A stretch of 38,922 bases of DNA from IMG/VR virus record IMGVR_UViG_3300030055_000017, positions 1 to 38,922 of that record, one strand, 5' to 3'. A program made the position numbers and the translations under genes. The notes under the pieces were generated by a model. It did not search any database and had not been told where the DNA came from. It was given only the letters and a program-made list of their open reading frames with translations. The stretch is from a virus. Positions 1 through 7,099 of the stretch are shown piece by piece (positions within the stretch are counted from its first letter, which is position 1; each line of letters starts with the position of its first letter).

Positions 1-452
1 CGTTCAACTTCAGGAGCGAATTGCTTGATTAAAGCTGTTCTACCCTTTACCATATTATCCGGTAACTTAGCAATTTGTGAATCTATTTCAGATTTTCTTG
101 ATTGTAATCTCACTTGTTCATCTGCCATAGATTTAATCATGACGGCCGATGTATTGGTATCTGATATCGATTGTTGGAATTCCTTACTCAAGAATCCAAA
201 TGCTCCAACAGAAGTAATAAGCATAAGAACTAATGTGGCCGAAGTCATGTAACTCTTCATGAGAAGATTAATTGATTTCCAATATTTGTACAAGAAACTC
301 ACAGCAACAAGTTTAGCAAAATCCAAACAGATAGCTAAAACAATAACAACAGGACTTCCAGAAAAAATGGAACTGAGCCCTATAACAGAGACCCATGTTC
401 CGATTACTTCTAGAAATAATGCCGATAAGAAAACAAGAAAATTAAAAAACAT
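1..452 (-). CDS. Membrane protein with coiled-coil tail, 3' end cut by window edge
   Basis: An open minus-strand frame starts at the ATG at 452 and runs off the left edge without a stop (150 codons visible). Three hydrophobic segments are visible at about residues 2-24, 31-53 and 72-93. A charged, probably helical stretch (MADEQVRLQSRKSEIDSQIA) follows. The start lies 2 bases after the TAA of the GroES-like gene with no strong Shine-Dalgarno, so translation is probably coupled. It looks like a phage inner-membrane or virion-associated coiled-coil protein; no function is recognised. Confidence 0.75.
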   Translation of the reverse strand, partial: MFFNFLVFLSALFLEVIGTWVSVIGLSSIFSGSPVVIVLAICLDFAKLVAVSFLYKYWKSINLLMKSYMTSATLVLMLITSVGAFGFLSKEFQQSISDTNTSAVMIKSMADEQVRLQSRKSEIDSQIAKLPDNMVKGRTALIKQFAPEVE

Positions 453-454
453 TT

Positions 455-772
455 TTAGTATGCGTAAGTTACACTTTCATCTTCACCAATTGCTATAACT
501 TTGTCTTCATCAGAACGCCAATACTTTTCACCTTCGAATTTAGTTTCGGTTGTCCATTGAAGAGCTTCGATAAGCACGAATTCACCAACGTTAAACATTT
601 CAACCCTATCACCAATGGCAACTACTTGTCCCCATCGAGCAGACTTTCCCTGTTGATCGAGGTCTTGATTTGTCAAAACAATCAACCCACTATTTTTCTC
701 AACAAATTTTCCTCCATATGTGTCAGAACAAAACTTGAACAGAAAAGATTTTCCTAGAGGACGTAGAGTCAT
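455..772 (-). CDS. GroES-like co-chaperonin (T4 gp31-type)
   Basis: 105 residues, close to T4 gp31 (111) and GroES (97). The GroES fold signature can be followed along the chain: an N-terminal RPLGKSFLFKF strand (GroES RPLHDRVIVK), then SGLIVLT (GroES AGGIVLT, the mobile-loop flank), GQVVAIG (GEVLAVG), VGEFVLI (VGDIVIF) and a final KVIAIGEDE strand. In T4, gp31 replaces GroES so that host GroEL can fold the major capsid protein gp23, and this is the likely role here. It sits one base from the preceding 94-residue gene and just upstream of the membrane protein gene, in one operon. Assignment to the GroES family is firm; the capsid-folding role is inferred from T4. Confidence 0.8.
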   Translation of the reverse strand: MTLRPLGKSFLFKFCSDTYGGKFVEKNSGLIVLTNQDLDQQGKSARWGQVVAIGDRVEMFNVGEFVLIEALQWTTETKFEGEKYWRSDEDKVIAIGEDESVTYAY

Positions 773-773
773 T

Positions 774-1058
774 TTATTTATTCCTTATGTTTTTTGATTG
801 TTTAGCTTTTACGGCTGGAGTATCAAATGTCTCTGCTTCCGCGGATTCATTAACTGCCGCAACTGCCATTGCTAAAGCGGATGCCATTTTTACTTCTTTA
901 GGTATTTCGGTTTTAACACGAATACCATCCTTTTCATCAACAAATTTTCTTCGTTGATCTACTCCCACTGCAGTAGGGGTCATAGCTAACTGTTGTTTGA
1001 TTGATAGAAGATCGAAATCAACCATATCACCACGAGCACTGCGTGCAAATTTACCCAT
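774..1058 (-). CDS. Small conserved phage protein upstream of the co-chaperonin
   Basis: 94 residues beginning MGKFARSARGDMVDFDLLSI. The first 50 residues are polar with no membrane segment. The middle is alanine-rich (ASALAMAVAAVNESAEAE) and the tail is basic (VKAKQSKNIRNK). The start has a good Shine-Dalgarno (GGAG, 8 bases upstream) and a late-type octamer lies 34-41 bases upstream, so it is probably expressed late with the co-chaperonin. The N-terminal pattern looks like small conserved proteins of T4-like phages, but I cannot assign a function. Confidence 0.75.
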   Translation of the reverse strand: MGKFARSARGDMVDFDLLSIKQQLAMTPTAVGVDQRRKFVDEKDGIRVKTEIPKEVKMASALAMAVAAVNESAEAETFDTPAVKAKQSKNIRNK

Positions 1059-1091
1059 AATTTTTCTCCAAATGATATTTGATATAAATAT

Positions 1092-1099
1092 TATTTATT
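1092..1099 (-). promoter_or_regulatory. Late-type promoter octamer (AATAAATA)
   Basis: Minus-strand AATAAATA about 34 bases before the 94-residue gene that leads the co-chaperonin operon. It differs from the T4 late consensus TATAAATA at the first base only. Confidence 0.5.
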
Positions 1100-1116
1100 C
1101 GTTGCCCGGCCAGTAA

Positions 1117-1626
1117 TCAATCGTGGAAAAACTCATGCATAGGGATTTTATATTTCACTGGATCAATAAGATGTACACCCATCAAGAATAGAATTAGACA
1201 TGCACATGATGATCCACGACCAACACCCCAAACAACATTCTCTTCTTTGAATTTATCAATCACATAAATGAGTGTTTGGAATAGTGGTTCTAATTTTCTT
1301 TTTCTAATCTCAACCATTTCATCAGATGCCCTGATGAAATATTCTTCCGATCTATCCTTTACAGAATCGATGAGATAAAAATTCAAATCAATTTTCTTAT
1401 ACTTTTCAGGAATATTCCATTCAAGATCGAATGGTTCATTCTCAGCTTTGCCAGCCTTGATACTTATTTCTTCTAAAAGATTGAAGAGCTTAATGTCTTC
1501 ATTATCGTTGTTGACAGCAATCTTATCGATTGGAACACCTGATAATAGAAGTGATGGAACATCCTCAGGATTGACCTGATTGGTACCATCAAACCAGAGA
1601 ATTCTGTTATTAAGTTCAGTTTTCAT
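1117..1626 (-). CDS. PolIII-alpha (DnaE/PolC)-like fragment protein
   Basis: 169 residues from the ATG at 1626; a longer frame opens at 1722 but overlaps the upstream gene. The C-terminus carries VVWGVGRGSSCACLILFLMG followed by a DPVKY motif. This matches the bacterial replicative polymerase alpha-subunit signature GPGRGSAAGSLVAY...DPL-Y at the start of the palm. The protein ends before the region that would hold the DIDF catalytic aspartates, so it cannot be a complete polymerase. It may be a nucleotide- or DNA-binding derivative; similar stand-alone pieces seem to exist in other phages. The start follows the preceding stop by 7 bases. Confidence 0.75.
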   Translation of the reverse strand: MKTELNNRILWFDGTNQVNPEDVPSLLLSGVPIDKIAVNNDNEDIKLFNLLEEISIKAGKAENEPFDLEWNIPEKYKKIDLNFYLIDSVKDRSEEYFIRASDEMVEIRKRKLEPLFQTLIYVIDKFKEENVVWGVGRGSSCACLILFLMGVHLIDPVKYKIPMHEFFHD

Positions 1627-1633
1627 TAAGCTT

Positions 1634-1861
1634 TTATTTTGATACTGCGAAGCTTGACATTTTTCGAAGTACAGTTTCTGGCACCGAAACATAAGGAGCC
1701 TCAGGATAAAACTGAATTTCACCCCAGTTTCCAGTATTCAGAAAATTCTTCAATGATGCACGGTGCACTCGTGATTTTGGGTTGAACTGTTCACGTCTAA
1801 CTTTTGCCCGATCCAAGATTAGACTATTTGCCAAAACATCAGTATTAACTTCTTTCATCAT
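1634..1861 (-). CDS. Small conserved phage protein, unknown function
   Basis: 75 residues with a basic middle (RAKVRREQFNPKSRVHRASL) and the motif TGNWGEIQFYPEAPYV. No membrane segment or known catalytic motif is visible. It is encoded just upstream of the PolIII-alpha-like fragment and 8 bases after the preceding stop, in the same operon. The ATG at 1861 is the first of two adjacent Met codons and has an AAAGAAA element in front. The role is unknown. Confidence 0.75.
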   Translation of the reverse strand: MMKEVNTDVLANSLILDRAKVRREQFNPKSRVHRASLKNFLNTGNWGEIQFYPEAPYVSVPETVLRKMSSFAVSK

Positions 1862-1869
1862 TTTCTTTC

Positions 1870-2160
1870 TTAGTAAGAGCTCAAATCTTTATGTGTGGTA
1901 GAAAGATCAACACTTCCATCCATGGCAATTGGATGGCTCGTGTATTCTTTAAAGCCTAAAGTTTCTGGGCTGTGATCCAGAAGTGCATGTCCATTACGCT
2001 CATATAGATATGCATCTTCATCATTGATCGTGACACAGAGATCACAATGCAGAATTGAATAATCAGTAAAGGTTCCATCTTTGTCTGTAACACGAAACCA
2101 ATAATTACCCATCGTGTGGATAATCATTCCTGTCAACCCATTTGCACTTGTTATCTTCAT
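1870..2160 (-). CDS. Hypothetical protein
   Basis: 96 residues from the ATG at 2160, preceded by GGAG with 8 bases spacing; the frame opens 6 bases earlier at a TTG that has no better site. It is beta-rich and acidic (GNYWFRVTDKDGTFTDY, INDEDAYLYERNGHALLDHS). It has no recognised domain. It lies between the helicase gene and the conserved 75-residue gene; an extended -10 sequence is found upstream at about 2185-2192. Confidence 0.7.
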   Translation of the reverse strand: MKITSANGLTGMIIHTMGNYWFRVTDKDGTFTDYSILHCDLCVTINDEDAYLYERNGHALLDHSPETLGFKEYTSHPIAMDGSVDLSTTHKDLSSY

Positions 2161-2184
2161 CTTCAATACTCCATCTAAAAGTTA

Positions 2185-2192
2185 ATTATACA
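2185..2192 (-). promoter_or_regulatory. Extended -10 element TGTATAAT
   Basis: Minus-strand TGTATAAT in the 65-base gap between the helicase stop and the 96-residue gene. No clear -35 hexamer is present. Confidence 0.35.
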
Positions 2193-2225
2193 TTGATGGC
2201 AATTCAAATAAAACTGTTGTCAGAA

Positions 2226-3773
2226 TTACTCTGTCACAACGTCGATCAATTCAGACATTGCACGGGTGATCATCACGTATTCCAGATTTGCTTCTTGGTT
2301 TTGTTGCCATTCTTTCTTTGCATATGGAGACGGTTGATATTTTGCACGATCCAAAAGGTAAACACGAGTCCATTCACGTCCTTTGCTCTTATGACCAGTG
2401 CTCAATGTCAATACCTTTGGAGCCTCGTTATCCTTAGTGGTACCAAACAGAGAATTGATTTCATCAACAAGTGCTTCGATTGTTTTCTTACCTGTAATCA
2501 AGCAACGATCAATCACAACCCGCAAGCAATCAATTTGATCCACAAGACCTTCAACACGATCTTCTTGACCCTTAGACATAAACTTTGCAGTTTGGCGAAC
2601 TTGATAATCTTCAAGCTTGTTCAATAGTTGATCGAGGGTTTTGATTTTCCAGCGGCTAGCAAGTTTAATCAATCCAGTACCGATTTCACGACCTTCAACT
2701 CGGCAAGCAATTCCCTTTGAGATAAGAGAGTATGCAGTCTGAATAAGTGGAGCAGTGTTTCGGCAAAGAATTGCATCGGTCTTACCAAGCTTTTCACCAG
2801 CAAGATCAATGTACTTAATAGAACGAACAACACCTTCAGGAGCATCTTCGTGTGCAGTAAAATCTGGAACCAAACGTTGTGCTTCCCGTACCACCGCTTT
2901 AGGGCATCGACGAGTCATGTTGAGTGGAAGCGTTTTTGCATTAGTAGCAATTTTCATTTGATTCATGGAATCGGCATCAGCACCGGTAAACCCGTAAATT
3001 GCTTGCCGATTATCACCAACAGAAACCAAACGACCAGTACGAGGTTTCAACATTGCCAATGCCAAAGCTCGGCGAGCAGGATTGGTGTCTTGCGATTCAT
3101 CAACTGCTACCCAATCCTTAGGCCAGAAACGAGCTTTGTAATACAGAGGGGCAAGAATCATGTCATCAAAATCAATCACTTCGCGACATTGTTTGAGAGA
3201 GATTCGATATGCACGTTGAGCTGCTGAAATAACATCAGAAACATCAATGTCTTCTGTGATATCGTTTTCCAAACCGAAATGATCAAACATATCATTCCAA
3301 ACACTCACATCATCAATTGAACAAAGATGACCGACTGCACGTTGTTTGGCATATCCACAGAGCTTAACAATTGCTTCAGAAGCAAAGATGAAGATATCCC
3401 CACCTTTATCAAATCCACATTCGTTAACGATGTTGTACATTTTCTTGTTTTCTATTTGAACGTTTGGAGCAATCTTTCTCCAAGCTCCATATCCAAATGA
3501 GTGAACTGTTCCGGCTTGAGCTGTACGCCAATCGTATCCGGTTTTTTCAAGTTTGAGTTTCAGTTCATCGGCGATTGCTTTGTTATATGCCATGATGGCA
3601 ATATCACCGAGTTTGAATTTGACAATTGCATCTACAATTTTCATGATGGTGTACGTTTTACCGCAACCAGCACGGGCCATCAATTCGAGAGAACCGGTAT
3701 CTTCTAGGACCCAGTAGATAACCGACTGTTGTTGAGCAGAAAGTTCTTTCCAGTCAGTAGCATTGAATTTCAT
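2226..3773 (-). CDS. UvrD/Rep-type superfamily 1 DNA helicase
   Basis: 515 residues. The ATG at 3773 has GGAG 5 bases upstream; the frame opens at a GTG at 3779 that overlaps this site. Motif I (Walker A) is RAGCGKTYT near residues 34-42. Motif Ia includes AYNKAIADELKLKL, motif II is VAVDESQDTNP near 223-232, and motif III is VSVGDNRQAIYGFTGAD. The C-terminal half has LTLSTGHKSKGREW (motif V) and YVMITRAMSEL (motif VI). It is thus an ATP-driven 3'-5' type helicase of the UvrD/PcrA class rather than a T4 Dda orthologue, likely acting at forks or in recombination. The promoter at 3801-3821 lies directly upstream. Confidence 0.92.
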   Translation of the reverse strand: MKFNATDWKELSAQQQSVIYWVLEDTGSLELMARAGCGKTYTIMKIVDAIVKFKLGDIAIMAYNKAIADELKLKLEKTGYDWRTAQAGTVHSFGYGAWRKIAPNVQIENKKMYNIVNECGFDKGGDIFIFASEAIVKLCGYAKQRAVGHLCSIDDVSVWNDMFDHFGLENDITEDIDVSDVISAAQRAYRISLKQCREVIDFDDMILAPLYYKARFWPKDWVAVDESQDTNPARRALALAMLKPRTGRLVSVGDNRQAIYGFTGADADSMNQMKIATNAKTLPLNMTRRCPKAVVREAQRLVPDFTAHEDAPEGVVRSIKYIDLAGEKLGKTDAILCRNTAPLIQTAYSLISKGIACRVEGREIGTGLIKLASRWKIKTLDQLLNKLEDYQVRQTAKFMSKGQEDRVEGLVDQIDCLRVVIDRCLITGKKTIEALVDEINSLFGTTKDNEAPKVLTLSTGHKSKGREWTRVYLLDRAKYQPSPYAKKEWQQNQEANLEYVMITRAMSELIDVVTE

Positions 3774-3800
3774 CATCACTCCAAGTTAATTTGGTATGAT

Positions 3801-3821
3801 GTTATTATAACACTAACCTGA
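3801..3821 (-). promoter_or_regulatory. Early-type promoter with TCAGGTTA box
   Basis: On the minus strand TCAGGTTA is followed by GTGTTATAATAAC, i.e. a perfect TATAAT -10. The same box occurs at 4821-4850 and 26341-26370 with one base more spacing. It serves the UvrD-like helicase. Confidence 0.55.
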
Positions 3822-3858
3822 GCATTTTCACATAGTTTTGAAAATTAATTGTGTTCCA

Positions 3859-4005
3859 CTAAAACACAACTAGATTGACAGGTGAACAGATAATTGGACA
3901 CTGAACATTGTCATCAGCATTTTTAGATGGTTTATGCTGTTCAGTTTGACCGGCTTCACAGTCCATCAACATCAGCGTAATAAGTATCAAGCAACACTTC
4001 TTCAT
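3859..4005 (-). CDS. Small exported protein or lipoprotein candidate
   Basis: 48 residues from the ATG at 4005, chosen because AAAAAGGT lies just upstream; the frame opens at 4068 without a ribosome site. The N-terminus MKKCCLILITLMLMDC is a short signal-peptide-like segment ending in a cysteine. The -1 residue is Asp, so it is not a standard lipobox. The rest is polar with two further cysteines. Its size and arrangement after a one-helix protein recall spanin pairs, but this is only a suggestion. Confidence 0.55.
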   Translation of the reverse strand: MKKCCLILITLMLMDCEAGQTEQHKPSKNADDNVQCPIICSPVNLVVF

Positions 4006-4016
4006 GTTGGACCTTT

Positions 4017-4127
4017 TTAACTTGAGCACGTTACCAGAATAAGCAAAGAAATAATGCAAATTATCCAAAAGAGATAACCATCCCTCTTGTGTTTTGCATT
4101 GTGCTTTTTGATTTCTTCTTCAGTCAT
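4017..4127 (-). CDS. Tiny single-helix membrane protein
   Basis: 36 residues: a charged start (MTEEEIKKHNAKHKRDG), then one hydrophobic helix (YLFWIICIISLLILVTC) to the end. The ATG overlaps the stop of the preceding 48-residue gene (the two genes share 8 bases), and the stop lies 11 bases before the next start. This tight coupling supports it as a real gene despite its size. Type II single-span topology is likely (positively charged N-terminus in the cytosol). Function is unknown. Confidence 0.6.
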   Translation of the reverse strand: MTEEEIKKHNAKHKRDGYLFWIICIISLLILVTCSS

Positions 4128-4266
4128 AGCGAGCACGTTTGTCTACCCGGCGCTGGGTCTTCTTGAACTTTGAAAACTTTGCATCTTCTCGTTTCATCTT
4201 CTTGGGGTTTTTTGAATTCTTTGCATCGTCAAATTTGACATCATCAAAACCGAAAGAGCGTTCCAT
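4120..4266 (-). CDS. Tiny basic protein
   Basis: 48 residues from the ATG at 4266, which has an ideal GGAG site 6 bases upstream. Composition is strongly basic and repetitive: FDDVKFDDAKN, then KNPKKMKREDAKFSKFKKTQRR. It could bind nucleic acid or ribosomes, as many small early phage proteins do. It is the first of three coupled mini-genes (48, 36 and 48 residues) between the 85-residue gene and the helicase promoter. Confidence 0.6.
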   Translation of the reverse strand: MERSFGFDDVKFDDAKNSKNPKKMKREDAKFSKFKKTQRRVDKRARYD

Positions 4267-4284
4267 TTTGTTCTCCATTTGAAA

Positions 4285-4542
4285 TTACACCTTACTAATC
4301 ATTCGTTCAAGTTTGCGGCGACTGATGCATTCTACATCACCACATCGACCAGGTTTACGGTAAAGATACCCAGCTTTCACTTCCAAAATGTCACCGTGAT
4401 CTTTGAAAGAGATTTTGGCATATTTGTCGCCATCATAACTGATGACATTGACTCGACGAATTGGAGCAGGTTTGAATGGGACATCGCCCAGTTCAGTGAA
4501 TGGATAATCAGTCCATCCGGTGATATTTGTGCAGCGTTTCAT
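4285..4542 (-). CDS. Hypothetical protein
   Basis: 85 residues, basic, with two Cys in the pattern GRCGDVEC near residues 65-70 plus C4. Predicted strands (RVNVISYDGDKYAKISF, DILEVKAGYLY) suggest a small beta-barrel. It starts 2 bases after the stop of the upstream 83-residue gene, so the two are co-translated from the 4821-4850 promoter. No function is recognised. Confidence 0.75.
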   Translation of the reverse strand: MKRCTNITGWTDYPFTELGDVPFKPAPIRRVNVISYDGDKYAKISFKDHGDILEVKAGYLYRKPGRCGDVECISRRKLERMISKV

Positions 4543-4544
4543 AA

Positions 4545-4796
4545 TTAGGAAAGCAGATCAACGAATTCACTTGCGTAGCTAAACACTTCGCTGTAACCTG
4601 AAGAGTGACCATGAGCCCATGCAAGACTGAAAAGTTTGTCTGCTTTAGGATGTCCTGTCACACCAAGTTCTTCAAGAAGATCTTTTTTGAAGTCTTCACC
4701 GGCTTTACGTTCACCTTCTTGATAGCGCGCATAACCATCAGCATCATCTTTACGATTGACATAAGGAACTTTGTTTACGTATTTTTCGAAATTCAT
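4545..4796 (-). CDS. Hypothetical small acidic protein
   Basis: 83 residues, largely helical, with the pattern YARYQEGERKAGEDFKKDLL in the first half and KLFSLAWAHGHSSGYSEVF in the second. It is the first gene behind the promoter at 4821-4850, whose leader is nearly duplicated in front of the gene at 26016-26315. Its position suggests an early gene of host take-over type; no domain is recognised. Confidence 0.78.
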   Translation of the reverse strand: MNFEKYVNKVPYVNRKDDADGYARYQEGERKAGEDFKKDLLEELGVTGHPKADKLFSLAWAHGHSSGYSEVFSYASEFVDLLS

Positions 4797-4820
4797 TTTG
4801 AACTTTCTGAATAATTTGAA

Positions 4821-4850
4821 GATGAGTTATTATAACCTATAACCTGATAA
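4821..4850 (-). promoter_or_regulatory. Early-type promoter, copy 1 of a 30-bp identical pair
   Basis: The minus strand has TCAGGTTATAGG then TTATAATAAC with a perfect TATAAT. The 30 bases are identical to 26341-26370. The gene behind it starts with a similar leader (GAAAGTT then AAAATGAA) in both places. Confidence 0.6.
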
Positions 4851-4852
4851 AA

Positions 4853-5362
4853 TTACACAATTAAATGAGGTCTTGCTTTAGAAATGGTAATTGTTTTTCC
4901 GATGATAACATCTGGGTGTTGAGTTAGATCAAGATATCCCAAATAATCACAAGACATAGATTCATACCCTAATTGGATTGAGAGCACCAACAAATAACAC
5001 AGTTCTTTTTCCTTACAGAAATTGAATATTTTTAATTCTTCATTTGAAAGTTGCACTTCTGTTTTATTAAATTTTTCACCATGAGTTATTAACTTGTGTT
5101 CAATTGGGCCAATAAACTCTCCTGACACCGGATCAAAACCGAGACCATCATGTTTACATTTTTGCCCTAATACAGATATAAAATGTTCCGGTAACCATTG
5201 TGAGTTGAATTTTTTAACAGCGACTCCAGTCAAATCGCTGAAAATTTTAAGTGCTGGTTTTTCAGCAGCACGACCAAATGCGGCAGCAACTTTATCAGTC
5301 GTTGTCGTGTAAGAACTTAAAATGTTTAATTCTACTTCCGCTTTATCACATTCAAATTTCAT
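4853..5362 (-). CDS. Possible PD-(D/E)XK-type nuclease
   Basis: 169 residues from the ATG at 5362 (the frame opens earlier at a GTG inside the upstream gene). An N-terminal helix AAAFGRAAEKPALKIFSD resembles the helix of restriction-like nucleases. It is followed by HDGLGFDPVSGEF and then GPIEHKLI, a D...E-x-K spacing compatible with the PD-(D/E)XK active site. It begins 2 bases after the stop of the GIY-YIG protein, so the two may work together. The fold call is tentative; the reading frame itself is secure. Confidence 0.6.
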   Translation of the reverse strand: MKFECDKAEVELNILSSYTTTTDKVAAAFGRAAEKPALKIFSDLTGVAVKKFNSQWLPEHFISVLGQKCKHDGLGFDPVSGEFIGPIEHKLITHGEKFNKTEVQLSNEELKIFNFCKEKELCYLLVLSIQLGYESMSCDYLGYLDLTQHPDVIIGKTITISKARPHLIV

Positions 5363-5363
5363 A

Positions 5364-6185
5364 TTATTCTTTGGTCCAATACTTATCGCCACCGCGAAGT
5401 CCTGTTCCAGATGAAAACGGTCTAGGATTTTCTATTAGAGTTTTCTTCCCACCTTTCGCAAGTGAAGTATTCACGGCATCAAAAATATCATCATGTTTAG
5501 CTGTCCACCACACACCATCAAAATAAGAACGTAGTATTTTACCAGTACCATAATTATTAGGGTGTACAGCCCACCCGCCCTTACCTTCGCCTTGTAGTGC
5601 CTTTACCTTCTCAATCTTGGGAACAATTTCTTTAGGAGTTTTAACCTTAGAGGCCTTCTCAGTTTTATCTTTATTGACTAAAGGATATCCCAATTTACGA
5701 CATTCAGAAATATGAAATTGTTCAAGCTCCAAGACATTTTTTGGGGTTTTATCACCACGTTTAAATCCTTCAGGGGCTGATATCTCTTCAAGGATGACGA
5801 CTTCTATTTCAACATCACCATCTTTTAAAATATTCTTAATATATTCTTGTGTGCCTACTGCTGAGGGTCTTTGTAATTTTGTCTTTTTAGCATCATAACT
5901 GTGTGAATAAACCCGTTCTTTGACGTCAACTGAATATCCAACGTAAAAAATTTCACCTCTGTATATAAGACAATAGATATAGAAAAATTTTGGATTTTCG
6001 CCTTTTTCTAAACATTTAGCAACGCTATCAGCAAATTTATAAATTACTCTATGCATTGGTGCTTGTTCACTAATGAGTTGTGTCTGAGTGCCTAACATTT
6101 TTTCGGGTTCTGCAATATGTGGGATTGCGGCTTGATGAACGTATGATTTGGAATCAACAGTCCTAACTAGAAGTTTGAATGTCAT
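5364..6185 (-). CDS. GIY-YIG domain nuclease-like protein
   Basis: 273 residues. The GIY-YIG core is near residues 68-95: FFYIYCLIYRGEIFYVGYS with YIY and YVG in place of the two signature triplets, then KERVYSH with the conserved arginine. A later LELEQFHISE supplies the conserved glutamate and GYPLVN the closing asparagine. The C-terminal 100 residues (WAVHPNNYGTGKILRSYFDG) form an extra domain without NUMOD repeats. It is not an obvious homing enzyme, because it is on the operon strand and coupled both to the gene before it (4-base overlap) and to the possible nuclease after it. It may be a host-DNA degradation or defence enzyme. Confidence 0.75.
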   Translation of the reverse strand: MTFKLLVRTVDSKSYVHQAAIPHIAEPEKMLGTQTQLISEQAPMHRVIYKFADSVAKCLEKGENPKFFYIYCLIYRGEIFYVGYSVDVKERVYSHSYDAKKTKLQRPSAVGTQEYIKNILKDGDVEIEVVILEEISAPEGFKRGDKTPKNVLELEQFHISECRKLGYPLVNKDKTEKASKVKTPKEIVPKIEKVKALQGEGKGGWAVHPNNYGTGKILRSYFDGVWWTAKHDDIFDAVNTSLAKGGKKTLIENPRPFSSGTGLRGGDKYWTKE

Positions 6186-6406
6186 AATGTCCCCTCACCT
6201 TTTTTAACTTGCAACAACATTTCACGCACCATCTTCAATTCTTTGATATTAATTTCAAGAAGCTTCTGAGCGGCGGTGAAGTCAATGTTGTCTCGATTTG
6301 CAATAGCAACAGATGGGACATTAAATACTTTTTCCATCATCTGTTCTTTCTTGTTAATCCAATCATCCAAGTTTGCGAGGATGCTAAATACAGTTGGTGT
6401 TTCCAT
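6182..6406 (-). CDS. Hypothetical helical protein
   Basis: 74 residues, mostly helical (LLEINIKELKMVREMLLQVK near the C-terminus), no membrane segment. It overlaps the GIY-YIG gene by 4 bases at its end and the preceding stop at its start (TAATG). Its AGGTGAGGGG tail sequence provides the ribosome site of the nuclease gene, so expression of the two is linked. No function is recognised. Confidence 0.72.
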   Translation of the reverse strand: METPTVFSILANLDDWINKKEQMMEKVFNVPSVAIANRDNIDFTAAQKLLEINIKELKMVREMLLQVKKGEGTL

Positions 6407-6615
6407 TATGCGAAATCCTTTGAGTCTTTTTCAAACCGTTCTGCTACCCATTCATAGGGATCACCATCTCGTGCTTTAGCAACACCATAAGGCATTTCAC
6501 CGCTCATTGAATAGTGGTCATACAGTGCATCAAAGAGTTCATCACTCAAGATGTCTTCGTTGACAAATTTGTTAACATCATCTTTGAACTTCAGTTCAAT
6601 TTCATCAAGGGTCAT
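6406..6615 (-). CDS. Hypothetical small acidic protein
   Basis: 69 residues, acidic, all-helical, ending with the pattern GEMPYGVAKARDGDPYEWVA that looks like a conserved phage motif. The start has GGAGAAATCG directly upstream and overlaps the stop of the 161-residue gene by 4 bases. Function is unknown. Confidence 0.72.
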   Translation of the reverse strand: MTLDEIELKFKDDVNKFVNEDILSDELFDALYDHYSMSGEMPYGVAKARDGDPYEWVAERFEKDSKDFA

Positions 6616-7097
6616 TCGATTTCTCCATTAATTACGACAGGAATTTCTTGAATATCAAAAGTGGTACTGTAGCTTGCCCACTCATAATCCACCGGTGGAT
6701 TAATTTTAACCTTAAAAGCGTCAAGAGCTAACTTTTTAGCTTCATGAAATTCGACAAGTGGTTGTTGTGCTTTTTGAATCTTTGCAAGATTTCCTTTCTT
6801 AACCTCTTTCAATTGTTCAGCATTATATGACAGATTCAACTTCATGTTCTCTGGAGCATAAATGTTCACGAGGTTGATTGCACTGTAGTCAATGACTGGA
6901 CTTGTATGTTGTGCTTCCCATTCCGCGCAGAAATCACCAACAAGCTTCTGTGCTTCTAAACTCTTAACAAGTTCTTGTTCCTTCAAAACTTTGAATTCTT
7001 CAGCTTCTTCACGAGTGTAAGCTACTGCAATAACTTCTGTTGTATTGTCATATTCATCACCGACAAATTTTATAATGCCAAACATCGTCTTCGTCAT
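6612..7097 (-). CDS. Hypothetical protein
   Basis: 161 residues. The first 30 residues form a strand-helix unit (MFGIIKFVGDEYDNTTEVIA, then a TREEAEEF helix), and the middle has long charged helices (EQLKEVKKGNLAKIQKAQQP). The N-terminus resembles small regulatory or structural proteins of phages but no domain is recognised. It begins 2 bases after the upstream stop. Confidence 0.75.
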   Translation of the reverse strand: MTKTMFGIIKFVGDEYDNTTEVIAVAYTREEAEEFKVLKEQELVKSLEAQKLVGDFCAEWEAQHTSPVIDYSAINLVNIYAPENMKLNLSYNAEQLKEVKKGNLAKIQKAQQPLVEFHEAKKLALDAFKVKINPPVDYEWASYSTTFDIQEIPVVINGEIE

Positions 7098-7099
7098 AA

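Noticed and set aside
1083-1090. Plus-strand TATAAATA next to the minus-strand octamer
   Set aside because: No plus-strand gene follows it; it is produced by the near-palindrome around the minus-strand octamer at 1092-1099.
1626-1722. Longer start for the PolIII-alpha-like gene
   Set aside because: The upstream extension overlaps the coding region of the 75-residue gene by about 90 bases and lacks a ribosome site, whereas the ATG at 1626 follows that gene's stop directly.
2142-3227. Several plus-strand frames across the helicase gene
   Set aside because: They are rich in Cys, Phe and Ser, as expected from reading the complement of a helicase gene, and have no ribosome sites or family motifs.
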